Assembly (NCBI RefSeq): GCF_000517545.1
Contig: NZ_BAIV01000024.1
Span: 1 to 64,000 of the forward strand
DNA from: Bacteroides reticulotermitis JCM 10512
Lineage (GTDB): Bacteria; Bacteroidota; Bacteroidia; Bacteroidales; Bacteroidaceae
Direction of reading: 5' to 3'
DNA length: 64,000 nucleotides
The translations under genes and the position numbers were made by a program. This document shows, one piece after another, positions 48,301-56,365 of this stretch (position 1 is the first letter of the stretch; the number at the start of each line of letters is the position of its first letter). The notes under the pieces were generated by a model. It was not told where the DNA came from. It made no database searches and worked only from the letters and a program-made list of their open reading frames with translations.

Positions 48301-48718
48301 AGTTTCGACTCTCGAACCCCTTTGGGGCGGCACAAAATATTAATAGGGGTTATCTGCAAAAGTTTGTGGGCTTACGGTTCACCAGTGAAAATGGGAAGTA
48401 ACAGCATCGGTTTGCTGCAAAATGCGCTGTTTCCTTCTTGCTGACTCTTAAGAGTTTTTTTGGGTTCTTCGGCACTATACGTGCAAATAATCCCGCTTCA
48501 TCCCATCATTTATTACTCCCTTCAGGCTGTTTCTCCACATTCGTTTTAGCATTGACTATCGGATTTGTTGCCGAAATCCTCCTTTTGTGCACCAACATGC
48601 TAAAAGAGCAAAGCATATTACGGTGTATTACGTGTAATGCTGCTTGCTTTTATCTTATTACTGCCAACTATTTAGGTTTAATAATCGGTTTATAATAATA
48701 TTTAATCCGATTAATTAG
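48301..48718. other. gene-free interval
   Basis: No supported gene. An 85-codon open frame at 48438-48695 on the + strand is Leu/Cys-rich and hydrophobic but has no recognisable family, no promoter box and no ribosome-site context, so I do not call it. Nothing else is recognised here. Confidence 0.4.
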
Positions 48719-48806
48719 GCGTCTCACCTGGCTGAGACGATCTGCGCACTTGGGTACTTTAAGTCTGCTCACTAGGGTGCAACGATCTACGCACTCCAGT
48801 GCGCAG
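48719..48806. repeat. degenerate array of four about 22-bp dyad units
   Basis: Four units anchored on CAC at 48725, 48747, 48770 and 48792 (spacing 22, 23, 22). Cores are CACTTGGGTA, CACTAGGGTG and CACTCCAGTG, with flanking bases that are partly self-complementary (GTCTCACCTGGCTGAGAC, CGCACTCCAGTGCG). The CAC-N4-GTG core and 22-bp period match the arrays at 11560 and 27073, although the arm sequences differ. Confidence 0.6.
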
Positions 48807-49029
48807 CTAAAAATAGGTACTTCTTACGGAATGAATTGGCTTGTTTTTACTATTAATAAGATGACTATTTAAGATACTTCCGGTGATATGTTCAATATAC
48901 AACGAGCTTGCGCAGACTTAAGAGAATAAAAATCGAGTATGCGTTTCCCTACCTTTCTATTAACTAGTCTGCAAATAGCCGGATTTTTGAGGCTTATATC
49001 GGTTTAACCGCAGTCAATAATGGCTTAAA

Positions 49030-49192
49030 TTTATGAGAGATACCTAAAAAATGATGAGAGATAAGCCTTTTTTGATGGCAAATAGCGATAAAATGATGAG
49101 AGATAGGCTTCTTTTGAAAGTATCTCTCATTCGGCAATTGATTGATTTATATATGGTTATGTCTAAAATGATGAGACCATGAGAGATGAATT
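49030..49192. repeat. ATGAGAGATA repeat cluster
   Basis: ATGAGAGATA-type words occur in direct orientation at about 49033, 49054, 49096 and (diverged) 49171 and 49180. Two share a longer block, ATGATGAGAGATA-GGC, 42 bp apart. One inverted copy, TATCTCTCAT, is at 49121-49130. The inverted copy could pair with the preceding direct copy to form a stem. No gene overlaps it. Confidence 0.6.
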
Positions 49193-49395
49193 TTTTTATT
49201 TATTTAGGGGGGAGTATGTTTAGGGAAATGGGCTCGCACCCTTTTTCGGTACTTGACTCAGTTCATTGTTGCGCATGCTTTCCGTAGCTCTTATATTCGC
49301 TTCAACGTGTGAATCTGAATTGCGTTTCTTTCTTCTTTGACCTCAATCGTTATCCGTGCCAATCAATGCTACTATTTAATTTGAAGTGTGAATGA

Positions 49396-49590
49396 ATATG
49401 TTAAATGTTAACGTATGAATCTTTAATTGTTAATGCGCGGTCTTTACTCTTAAACCGTGTTATTTTATGACTCGATTTGAACTGCAAATTTGCTATTTTC
49501 CGGAAAGATCGTACCTTTGTAATGTGTTTTTCATAGTATTAGATTTAAGGTTAATAAGGATTGGCTGTCTGGGATAGATAGCCTTTTTTT
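49396..49590 (+). ncRNA. putative small RNA cassette, copy 2, with conserved upstream region
   Basis: The -7 box TACCTTTG (49512-49519) precedes TAATGTGTTTTTCATAGT and the same GTATTAGATTTAAGGTTAA block, then hairpin GGCTGTCT/AGATAGCC (49563-49583) and seven T. The predicted RNA is about 49525-49590. The upstream 115 bases also resemble copy 3: TTAAATGTTAACGT against TTAAACGTTAACAT, TTAAACCGTGTTA in both, and TTTGCTAT-TTCCGG in both. The duplicated unit is therefore about 195 bp. Confidence 0.65.
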
Positions 49591-49935
49591 ATGCCTATAA
49601 TTCTGCTATCGGTTGTAGACCGTTTCGATGCTAATCCAAACTCTCGAACGATTCAATACTTCCCAAATTCTGCAATCTACTTGCTTTAATGTTATCTATG
49701 TTCGACTGTTTATTCTAAGAGATTACTAATAAAGACTCTTGTGCATTCTCCATGACTTTTCTAGCCATCCTCTGAGTACGTTGTATGGACTCAATAAGAA
49801 TTTAAACTCATAAGTCATACTATCAGTAGGTTAAGTCCTGGTGTTTTTGTCTGTTTAAACTTGTATACCTTCTTGAAAGAGCCGAATACTCGCTTGTAAT
49901 CGATTTTATTGCCTAAAAGAAACGCATTAGCGTAT

Positions 49936-50135
49936 ATGTTAAACGTTAACATCTAAAGTCTGAATTGTTAATGTGAATAGACTGGTATTAAACCGTGTTA
50001 TATTATCGTTCGATTTGGACTGTAAATTTGCTATCTTCCGGGAAGATCATACCTTTGTAATGTGTTTTTTCATAAGTATTAGATTTAAGGTTAACAAAGA
50101 TTGGTTGCTCGTGATGAGTAGCCAATCTTTGTTTT
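49936..50135 (+). ncRNA. putative small RNA cassette, copy 3
   Basis: The -7 box TACCTTTG (50050-50057), TAATGTG leader and GTATTAGATTTAAGGTTAA block are conserved. The terminator stem is longer and different: AAAGATTGGTTGCTC (50096-50110) pairs with GAGTAGCCAATCTTT (50116-50130) around GTGAT, followed by a short T-rich tail. The predicted RNA is about 50063-50135. Stem sequence changes while pairing is kept, supporting an RNA product. It ends about 65 bp before the promoter box of the AraC gene and does not obviously extend into it. Confidence 0.62.
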
Positions 50136-50199
50136 AGTACGTAACGGTTCTTATTGGCAGAATGTCTCTTTTCTACTATCAGCTGTCTAACTTAGCTTC

Positions 50200-50207
50200 T
50201 ACCTTTG
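50200..50207 (+). promoter_or_regulatory. -7 box TACCTTTG for the AraC-family gene
   Basis: Exact TAnnTTTG match 34 bp before the ATG at 50241. Confidence 0.55.
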
Positions 50208-50240
50208 TGTTCAATTTGAAAAAGTGATTATATTTGTTGC

Positions 50241-51044
50241 ATGCAGTCGTTTGAAATCATAAAGCCTACTCCGGCATTGTCTTCGTATATCCGCTACTAC
50301 TGGATATTGCGGGACGATGCTTTGCGTGCTGTAACCGAGCGTACGCTTCCTGTTGGCTGCATACAACTGGTATTTCATAGGGGACAAAGGCTGTTTATGC
50401 AAAATGAACGAATGCTTCAGCCTTCTTCTTTTATCTCCGGACAGTTCATTGGCTATGCGGATGTTGTATCTACAGGGCGACTGGAGATGATTGTGGTTGT
50501 CTTCCAACCTCAGGCGGCAAAGACTTTCCTGCGCATTCCCAGCCGTCTGTTCTATGGACAGCATATATCGACGGATGATGTAGGCGATATTGAACTCACA
50601 GATTTGGCTAAACAAGTGGCTGATACTCCTGAATGCGAACTCTGCATTCGGCTGATCGAAGAATTTCTCTTCCGGCGGCTACATGCTTTGACTGATTTTC
50701 ACCTGAAACGAATCACGGCGGTTCTTCATGAAATTGATTCTCGTCCGCAGATTCAGTTGCTCCAGCTTGCCGACGTGGCTTGCCTGAGTAGCAAACAACT
50801 TGGGCGAGTATTTGCCGATTATATTGGGGCCACTCCGAAAGAGTTTATTCGCATTGTACGTATGCAACGAGCCTTGTCGATCCTCCAGCGGGACGCGAAT
50901 ATCTCTTTTGCCCAAATAGCCTATGAATGTGGATTTGCCGACCAGTCTCATATGATTAAAGAGTTCAAACTCTTCTCTGGATATACTCCTGCTGAATATC
51001 TTTCTGCTTGCGCACCTTATTCGGATTATTTCTCGGATTACTAA
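50241..51044 (+). CDS. AraC-family transcriptional regulator
   Basis: A 267-residue cytoplasmic regulator. The N-terminal part (about 1-150) begins P-A-L-S-S-Y-I-R-Y-Y-W, the pattern of the DUF6597-type sensory domain common in this family. The C-terminal AraC/XylS DNA-binding domain (about 165-258) contains two helix-turn-helix motifs; the second reads F-A-Q-I-A-Y-E-C-G-F-A-D-Q-S-H-M-I-K-E-F-K. It is followed in the same direction by a VOC-family gene that has its own promoter box, so a regulator-target relation is possible but unproven. Confidence 0.9.
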   Translation: MQSFEIIKPTPALSSYIRYYWILRDDALRAVTERTLPVGCIQLVFHRGQRLFMQNERMLQPSSFISGQFIGYADVVSTGRLEMIVVVFQPQAAKTFLRIPSRLFYGQHISTDDVGDIELTDLAKQVADTPECELCIRLIEEFLFRRLHALTDFHLKRITAVLHEIDSRPQIQLLQLADVACLSSKQLGRVFADYIGATPKEFIRIVRMQRALSILQRDANISFAQIAYECGFADQSHMIKEFKLFSGYTPAEYLSACAPYSDYFSDY

Positions 51045-51084
51045 AGATGTCTTTTTTCTTCTATCAGGGGGCGTGTCTCTGCCT

Positions 51085-51092
51085 TACCTTTG
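51085..51092 (+). promoter_or_regulatory. -7 box TACCTTTG for the VOC gene
   Basis: Exact TAnnTTTG match 46 bp before the ATG at 51138. It also rules out the longer frame starting at 51090. Confidence 0.55.
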
Positions 51093-51137
51093 CCGTGTCT
51101 TTGCAAAGATAAAGTAGTAACTATAAAAGAGAACAGA

Positions 51138-51503
51138 ATGAAAAAACTAATTGCTTTTTTTGAGATTCCCTCTACTGACTTTCGTCGGGCAGTCGATTTT
51201 TACGAATTTGTGTTAGGTGTACGCCTCGATGTTTTGGAATGTGAGACGGAAAAGATGGCTTTCTTTACGGAAGAAGGTGAAGCGATCGGGGCCGTATCTT
51301 ATGCAGCCGACTTTCTACCTTCTGAAAAAGGCGTACTGATTCATTTCAATTGTGCAGATATTGCCGAAACACTTGAGAAAGTACTTCGCAAAGGTGGAAA
51401 AATAGCGATCCCGAAAACGAAGATTGAAGCGGAGGGTAAAGGCTGGTTTGCCGTATTTGCTGATAGCGAAGGCAACAAAGTCGGCATCTATGCGCAAGCT
51501 TGA
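51138..51503 (+). CDS. VOC superfamily (glyoxalase-like) protein
   Basis: A 121-residue vicinal-oxygen-chelate fold protein. The two beta-alpha-beta-beta-beta halves are visible (F-F-E-I-P-S-T-D-F-R-R-A-V-D-F-Y at the start, V-L-I-H-F-N-C-A-D-I-A-E-T-L near the middle, A-V-F-A-D-S-E-G-N-K-V-G-I-Y at the end). The terminal D-S-E-G-N motif is typical of glyoxalase/bleomycin-resistance relatives. The substrate is unknown. It follows an AraC regulator gene. Confidence 0.82.
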   Translation: MKKLIAFFEIPSTDFRRAVDFYEFVLGVRLDVLECETEKMAFFTEEGEAIGAVSYAADFLPSEKGVLIHFNCADIAETLEKVLRKGGKIAIPKTKIEAEGKGWFAVFADSEGNKVGIYAQA

Positions 51504-51542
51504 TATGCGCGTTGAATAGGGTCTAAAGATCTTTTAAACTGA

Positions 51543-51596
51543 ATCTTAACTTTTACATACGTACATCTTGGCATGAACGTATGTAAAAGTCAAGAT
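51543..51596. terminator. bidirectional terminator
   Basis: A 20-bp stem with one wobble (ATCTTAACTTTTACATACGT at 51543-51562, complement at 51577-51596) and a 14-base loop, between the convergent VOC and AraC genes. Confidence 0.85.
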
Positions 51597-51606
51597 CTGG
51601 TTTTGG

Positions 51607-52466
51607 TTACTCTACCGGTATGTAAATTTCCGTAAGTAAGTCTTCGGGTGCAGTATCACGCGGATTGTTCAGATAGCGTTCGGCACTGGCCTCATCGCGT
51701 AGTGTGCATTCCATTTCCGGCAGATATTTCCCATAAATCGTATCATACACCGCTTGCAGATTTTCATACGTACCTTTATAGAGAAATATAGCATAGCGTC
51801 CTGCGGGCAGCTGTTTGTATCCAATCTCACCTTTAGGCGTAGCGTTACAGGGTAGCACCATGCAAACATCCGTGCGCAGTTTGTCGGTAGGGGTCACTTT
51901 CGGGTCATCGTGGTAGATACATAAAGGGCTACATTCTCCCATCGGAAGTTCCTGTTCCATGACGAATTGATACAACCGTCCCCAAGTGCCGGCATAATCA
52001 TTTAGTTTGTAGTCGCCCGTCAAGCGGATATAAATCAAGTCTCTTGCAGGGACGTTTCTAACTTCTTTTTCTAGTTTCAAGTCCGGTCTGATAATTGCTG
52101 GTCTCATAATTACAAAGTTTTTATTGTTTCTATATGCTAACGGTGAAATACCATAAAATTGTCTGAATACTTTCGACAAGGATGAGGGAGAGGAGTAACC
52201 GATGCGATACGCGATATCGGCTATCGGAAGGTCGGAGTAGCGCAACAAACGTGCAGCTGCTTCAGTCCGCGTCCGGACAATAAACGTTCCGACAGGTTCA
52301 CCCAGAAATGCTTCATGATTCGGTGGAAGTAGAAAGGAGAGAAGTTTGAGATGCCGGCCAGCGATTTCAAATCGATTTCTTCTCCCAAGTGCAAGTTGAT
52401 ATAATCCACCACCTTATTCACGCATTTCTGATACTCTTCCTGGGTTGTCTTTTTTTGTTTCATCAT
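51607..52466 (-). CDS. AraC regulator with GyrI-like effector domain, one frameshift
   Basis: About 286 residues after repair. The N-terminal AraC DNA-binding domain (about 10-110) has N-F-S-P-F-Y-F-H-R-I-M-K and I-A-Y-R-I-G-Y-S-S-P-S-S-L-S-K-V-F. A GyrI-like small-molecule-binding domain (about 125-285) starts V-R-N-V-P-A-R-D-L-I-Y-I-R and contains G-R-Y-A-I-F-L-Y-K-G-T-Y. This Rob/SbmC-like layout often senses hydrophobic compounds. The frame is broken at about 52306-52308, where an A-run on the + strand has lost one base (restored F-L-G-E-P-V-G-T-F-I-V-R-T-R). A -7 box TATATTTG is at 52490-52497. Confidence 0.87.
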
Positions 52467-52489
52467 TTCATTGTTTATATTTCACTATG

Positions 52490-52497
52490 CAAATATA
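52490..52497 (-). promoter_or_regulatory. -7 box TATATTTG for the AraC/GyrI gene
   Basis: TAnnTTTG match on the minus strand 24 bp before the start at 52466. Confidence 0.45.
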
Positions 52498-52541
52498 GAG
52501 GTAAAAAAGAGGAGGGACTTTTCCTATGTTGCTAAAATGCT

Positions 52542-52549
52542 TACTTTTG
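52542..52549 (+). promoter_or_regulatory. -7 box TACTTTTG for the TIGR02757 gene
   Basis: TAnnTTTG match 28 bp before the ATG at 52577. The alternative start at 52526 would lie upstream of it. Confidence 0.5.
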
Positions 52550-52576
52550 TGGTATAAAGATCGAAATATATTCGGA

Positions 52577-53287
52577 ATGACGGAAGAGATAAAGAATAAA
52601 CTACTCGAAAGTGCGGAAACTTACCATTGCGCGCACTTTATAACTAATGATCCTGTACAGTTTCCACATCGTTATCGGGTGAAGCAAGATATAGAAATTA
52701 GCGGCTTGCTAACGGCTATCATGAGTTTCGGTAACCGGAAGCAGATTGTGAAGAAAGCAAACGAACTACACGATCGAATGGGAGAGTCGCCTTATCAATA
52801 TGTATTGTCGCGCCGTTGGGAGCGTGAGTTTCCCGCCGAAGATTCCCGTAGCTTCTACCGGATGCTTTCGTTTGCCGACTTTCACGGATATTTCCAACGC
52901 TTGTATGCTGCTTATCGCGAGTTCGACAGTTTGGAAGATGCATTGAATACCTTTGAAGGTGTACCGATGGAGAAATTATGTACTTTTCTGGGAGTCTCTG
53001 CCAAAAGTCCGCAGAAGAAGCTGAACATGTTCTTGCGCTGGATGGTGCGTGGCAATTCAGCTGTCGATTTCGGATTGTGGCAAACGATGGATTGTCGCGA
53101 ACTGATTGTCCCCTTGGATACCCATGTTTGCCGGGTAGCCCATACGTTGGGACTGACCGAAACTAATTCGTTTACGCTGACGAATGCCCGTTGCATTACG
53201 AATGCGCTAGCGCAAATATTCCCGGATGATCCTTGTTTAGGCGATTTTGCTCTCTTTGGGATTGGAGTCAACCGGGAACCGTTGTAG
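52577..53287 (+). CDS. TIGR02757 family (DUF2400) protein
   Basis: A 236-residue helical protein of the TIGR02757/DUF2400 family. This family has a helix-hairpin-helix-like architecture reminiscent of DNA glycosylases, but no demonstrated reaction that I know of. Visible are I-M-S-F-G-N-R-K-Q-I, a conserved middle R-M-L-S-F-A-D-F-H-G-Y-F, the N-M-F-L-R-W-M-V-R motif, P-L-D-T-H-V-C-R-V-A, and the C-terminal D-F-A-L-F-G-I-G-V-N. It is monocistronic. Function unknown; a link to nucleic acid repair is family-level inference only. Confidence 0.85.
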   Translation: MTEEIKNKLLESAETYHCAHFITNDPVQFPHRYRVKQDIEISGLLTAIMSFGNRKQIVKKANELHDRMGESPYQYVLSRRWEREFPAEDSRSFYRMLSFADFHGYFQRLYAAYREFDSLEDALNTFEGVPMEKLCTFLGVSAKSPQKKLNMFLRWMVRGNSAVDFGLWQTMDCRELIVPLDTHVCRVAHTLGLTETNSFTLTNARCITNALAQIFPDDPCLGDFALFGIGVNREPL

Positions 53288-53360
53288 AGTGACTCCGACT
53301 ATGATCTAGCATATGAAAGGGCAGTCTATGGAATCAAGCTACTGGTATAAAGAATCATAA

Positions 53361-54917
53361 TTATTCTTGCAGTACGTTCTCGAGCAGTGCCTGCATCTTT
53401 TTAATACCAGGAAATCCGATGGATTTATCTTTCAGGCTTCCTTTGGAATTATAAATCAGATAAGTTGGGATTGTGTTGAACTCAAACTGCTCTGTTATAA
53501 AGGACCATTCATCTGCCGTGAGATAATAATGCTCTCCACCAATTATCTTAATTTGGTTTTCCCAGACTTTCTTGGGGGAGGATGGATTGGCTATATAGAC
53601 GAAAACTACATCTTTTTCTTTCAATGCTTCTTTCAGTCCTCTTATTTTTTTTATTGCGTCTGCACATGGAGTACACCATGTAGCCCAGAAGTCAACTAAT
53701 ACCACTTTCCCTTTATAGCCGGCAATGAGGGTGTCCATGAGTTTTTCTTTAGCAACATTAGGCGTGTTCTTTACTTTTAGGTCTTGGCTGCTCTTAAGCT
53801 TTTCAATTAGTTGGCTATTTTGATTCAGCAAAACAGTTGCGATAGCTGAATTTTGAGTACTGTAATAATTGGTGATGTTTGCAATCTGAGTCTTTGTCAG
53901 CGGCTTGTTTTCGTAAGAGAGTTGCAGATCAAAAGAGTTAGCGGCGAGTAAGTCGTAAAATAATTCCGAATCGATTTTCAGCACCTTCTTAATTCTACCT
54001 TTTACTTCGTCTATCCAGACTTTTATAGAAGTGTTGCCGACTGTGGGAATATCGAATGCTTTGATTGATAAGAAAGCTTTTATAAAGCCGGAGTAGGAGA
54101 AGCAGTACAAATGTTGAGGTGTCAACTCATACTGATTTAAGAAAGAGTAGTATGAAGCATCGGGTTCTGAAGCCACATAATTCGATTCTACTTTATCGGT
54201 TGTGTTTCGATAACTGCGTTCGGCTTCTTCTTTATATTGAAAAAGCTTTCCGTTGAAAAAGAGTAGTTCTAGTGAGTTTCTTAAGTAATTATTGATTCGT
54301 TCAGACTGATTGTAAACATTGAAAGCAGCTTTCATCCTTTCTTTCAAATTGAAATTTAACTCTTGATTGACAAACTCTTCGGGAGTCATGCGATAATATT
54401 TGTCTGGTGAGTGGAATTCTTCAAATGCCATTATTGCTCCGCCGAAAGATACGGTTTCATTGGATGTTAGCCCAAGCCCGCCTTTCGACTCTGTGATTAT
54501 CATGCTGTTTTCATTCTTGTTGAATTTAATATCCAGATTTAATTTTTCTTTTTGACTCAATCCAACAATAAAGAAACCGTAATATTCCGTATCAGAAGAT
54601 ATTCGAAGACTTCCTATTGCAGTGGTGCAATCGAGCGGAATATTCAGATGAAATGTTTGGTCTTGCTCAAGAACTGTCCTATACTCATGCTGGCCAGTAA
54701 TGGGGCTATATACAATAGCATCTACGTAAACTGACAATTCTTTTGGCAAAAGAGTGAAATTCTCAATGCGTCCTGATAACTTGGCATTGCCAATTCTTAA
54801 TACTGGATCAGCTAGTTTACGACTAGCAGACATGTGGCATGGAAATCCGAAGCAATATATTATGGTAATGCAAAGGAAAAAAAAGACATAGTAATATCTC
54901 TTTATAATGTTTGTCAT
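53361..54917 (-). CDS. TlpA-like thioredoxin-fold protein, exported
   Basis: A 518-residue protein with an N-terminal export segment (Y-Y-Y-V-F-F-F-L-C-I-T-I-I-Y). The N-terminal 370 residues are typical of Bacteroides DUF4369/TlpA proteins, and the C-terminal thioredoxin domain (about 385-518) has the redox motif W-A-T-W-C-T-P-C and a cis-proline segment T-I-P-T-Y-L-I-Y. It probably works in periplasmic disulphide exchange, with partner unknown. It begins 29 bp after the mesaconase beta gene on the same strand, so it may be read through from the glutamate mutase operon, though nothing else links it to that pathway. Confidence 0.85.
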   Translation of the reverse strand: MTNIIKRYYYVFFFLCITIIYCFGFPCHMSASRKLADPVLRIGNAKLSGRIENFTLLPKELSVYVDAIVYSPITGQHEYRTVLEQDQTFHLNIPLDCTTAIGSLRISSDTEYYGFFIVGLSQKEKLNLDIKFNKNENSMIITESKGGLGLTSNETVSFGGAIMAFEEFHSPDKYYRMTPEEFVNQELNFNLKERMKAAFNVYNQSERINNYLRNSLELLFFNGKLFQYKEEAERSYRNTTDKVESNYVASEPDASYYSFLNQYELTPQHLYCFSYSGFIKAFLSIKAFDIPTVGNTSIKVWIDEVKGRIKKVLKIDSELFYDLLAANSFDLQLSYENKPLTKTQIANITNYYSTQNSAIATVLLNQNSQLIEKLKSSQDLKVKNTPNVAKEKLMDTLIAGYKGKVVLVDFWATWCTPCADAIKKIRGLKEALKEKDVVFVYIANPSSPKKVWENQIKIIGGEHYYLTADEWSFITEQFEFNTIPTYLIYNSKGSLKDKSIGFPGIKKMQALLENVLQE

Positions 54918-54946
54918 AAAGAATATGTATTCTTATTTTTGATAAG

Positions 54947-55503
54947 TTACTTTGTTGCGTATTGTTTTCTTCCTTCGGTATACATATCATTGCCCATGGA
55001 GTCGATGGCTACAATGACGGGCAGTTCCTTGACCACCAATCGCCGAACAGCTTCCGTTCCTAAATCTTCATAGGCAATGACTTCGGCACTTTCTACACAT
55101 TTACCCATCAGGCAGCGGCACCACCGATAGCGGCAAAGTAGATGCCTCCATGTTTTACGATGGAATTCTTTACTTCCGTATCTCTCAAACCTTTGCCTAT
55201 CATGACCTTGAGTCCTTTATCCATAAGCGCAGGCGCATATAAATCCATGCGGCCGCTAGTTGTCGGACCGACCGATCCGATTGGCTTACCCGGTTTGGGC
55301 GGACAAGGCCCGGCATAATATATGGCGGCTCCCTGAAAGTCGAAAGGCATTGGCATACCCGCTTTCAATGATTCGCACATCCGTTTGTGAGCTGCATCCC
55401 GTCCGGTATACACAACTCCTGAAAGATAGACCATTTCGCCTGCTTTCAGCGATTTGATTGTGTCGTCGTGGAAAGGAGATGTTATTATTTTCTTTTCATT
55501 CAT
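54947..55503 (-). CDS. class I hydro-lyase beta subunit (probable mesaconase), one frameshift
   Basis: About 185 residues after repair; the C-terminal-type subunit of class I (iron-sulfur) fumarase/tartrate dehydratase/mesaconase. The motif G-P-C-P-P-K-P-G-K-P-I-G-S-V-G-P-T-T-S-G-R-M-D is diagnostic. The frame fails at 55111-55112, where GGG appears as GG. One added base gives A-A-L-M-G-K-C-V-E-S and continues through I-D-S-M-G-N-D-M-Y to TAA at 54947-54949. In this operon the enzyme most likely hydrates mesaconate to (S)-citramalate rather than acting as a housekeeping fumarase. Confidence 0.85.
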
Positions 55504-55514
55504 ACCTGTCTGAT

Positions 55515-56360
55515 TTATAAATAGCCTTCAGCGTGGCGAGTGGCATGACAGCCAATATTCACCGACACCGGAAGTCCGGCTATGTGTGTGGCATACGTTA
55601 ATATATTTACACTTAGAGCTGTGGTCGTTCCTCCGAAACCTGCCGGACCAATACCTAGCTTGTTGATGGAACCGAGCAATTCGTCTTCCAATTCTGCCAA
55701 AGCAGGGTTCGTATTCTTTTCATGGATAGGGCGGAGCAACGCTTTTTTGCTTAACAAGGCACTCTTTTCCATCGTACCACCTATCCCAACACCTACGATA
55801 ATGGGTGGGCAAGGGTTTGATCCCGCAGCGGATATTGTTTGGATGACGAAGTCTTTCACGCCTTCCAGCCCTTGGCTTGGCTTAAGCATGCACAACCGGC
55901 TCATGTTTTCACTTCCGAAGCCTTTCGGAGCGACCACAATATGCAAGTCTTTTCCCGGAACGATTTCATAATGAATCACCGCCGGTGTGTTGTCTTGGGT
56001 ATTGATCCGATCGATCGGATCTCTGACAACTGATTTACGTAAGTAGCCTTTCTCATACCCACGGCGTACACCTTCATTGATTGCATCTTCTATACTTCCT
56101 CCCGCAATGTGTACGTCCTGTCCTATGGTGACAAAGACAACAGTCAGGCCGGTGTCTTGGCAGATCGGGCTGTTTTCCTCACGAGCGATTGTCGCGTTTT
56201 CGAGCAAGGTATGCAGGATATCTTTGCCTAATGTCGATTTCTCAACAGGCTGTGAGGTTTTCAAGGCATCGCAAATATCGCCGGGAAGTTGGCAATTGGC
56301 TTCGATGCAGAGCTTTTCGACCAGATTTGTAATCCGATCGATTGTTATTTCTTTGATCAT
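55515..56360 (-). CDS. class I hydro-lyase alpha subunit (probable mesaconase)
   Basis: A 281-residue iron-sulfur subunit. The three cluster cysteines are seen in S-P-I-C-Q-D-T-G, G-S-N-P-C-P-P and N-I-G-C-H-A-T-R-H. The G-V-G-I-G-G-T segment is also conserved. Class I fumarase, tartrate dehydratase and mesaconase cannot be separated by motif. The position directly behind glutamate mutase and methylaspartate ammonia-lyase argues for mesaconate hydration, the next step of the methylaspartate pathway. The 11-bp gap to the beta subunit supports a heterodimer. It would be oxygen-sensitive and cytoplasmic. Confidence 0.88.
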   Translation of the reverse strand: MIKEITIDRITNLVEKLCIEANCQLPGDICDALKTSQPVEKSTLGKDILHTLLENATIAREENSPICQDTGLTVVFVTIGQDVHIAGGSIEDAINEGVRRGYEKGYLRKSVVRDPIDRINTQDNTPAVIHYEIVPGKDLHIVVAPKGFGSENMSRLCMLKPSQGLEGVKDFVIQTISAAGSNPCPPIIVGVGIGGTMEKSALLSKKALLRPIHEKNTNPALAELEDELLGSINKLGIGPAGFGGTTTALSVNILTYATHIAGLPVSVNIGCHATRHAEGYL

Positions 56361-56365
56361 AATTA

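Noticed and set aside
48438-48695. Hydrophobic 85-codon open frame in the repeat island
   Set aside because: No family, promoter or conserved context; likely chance in an A/T-rich region.
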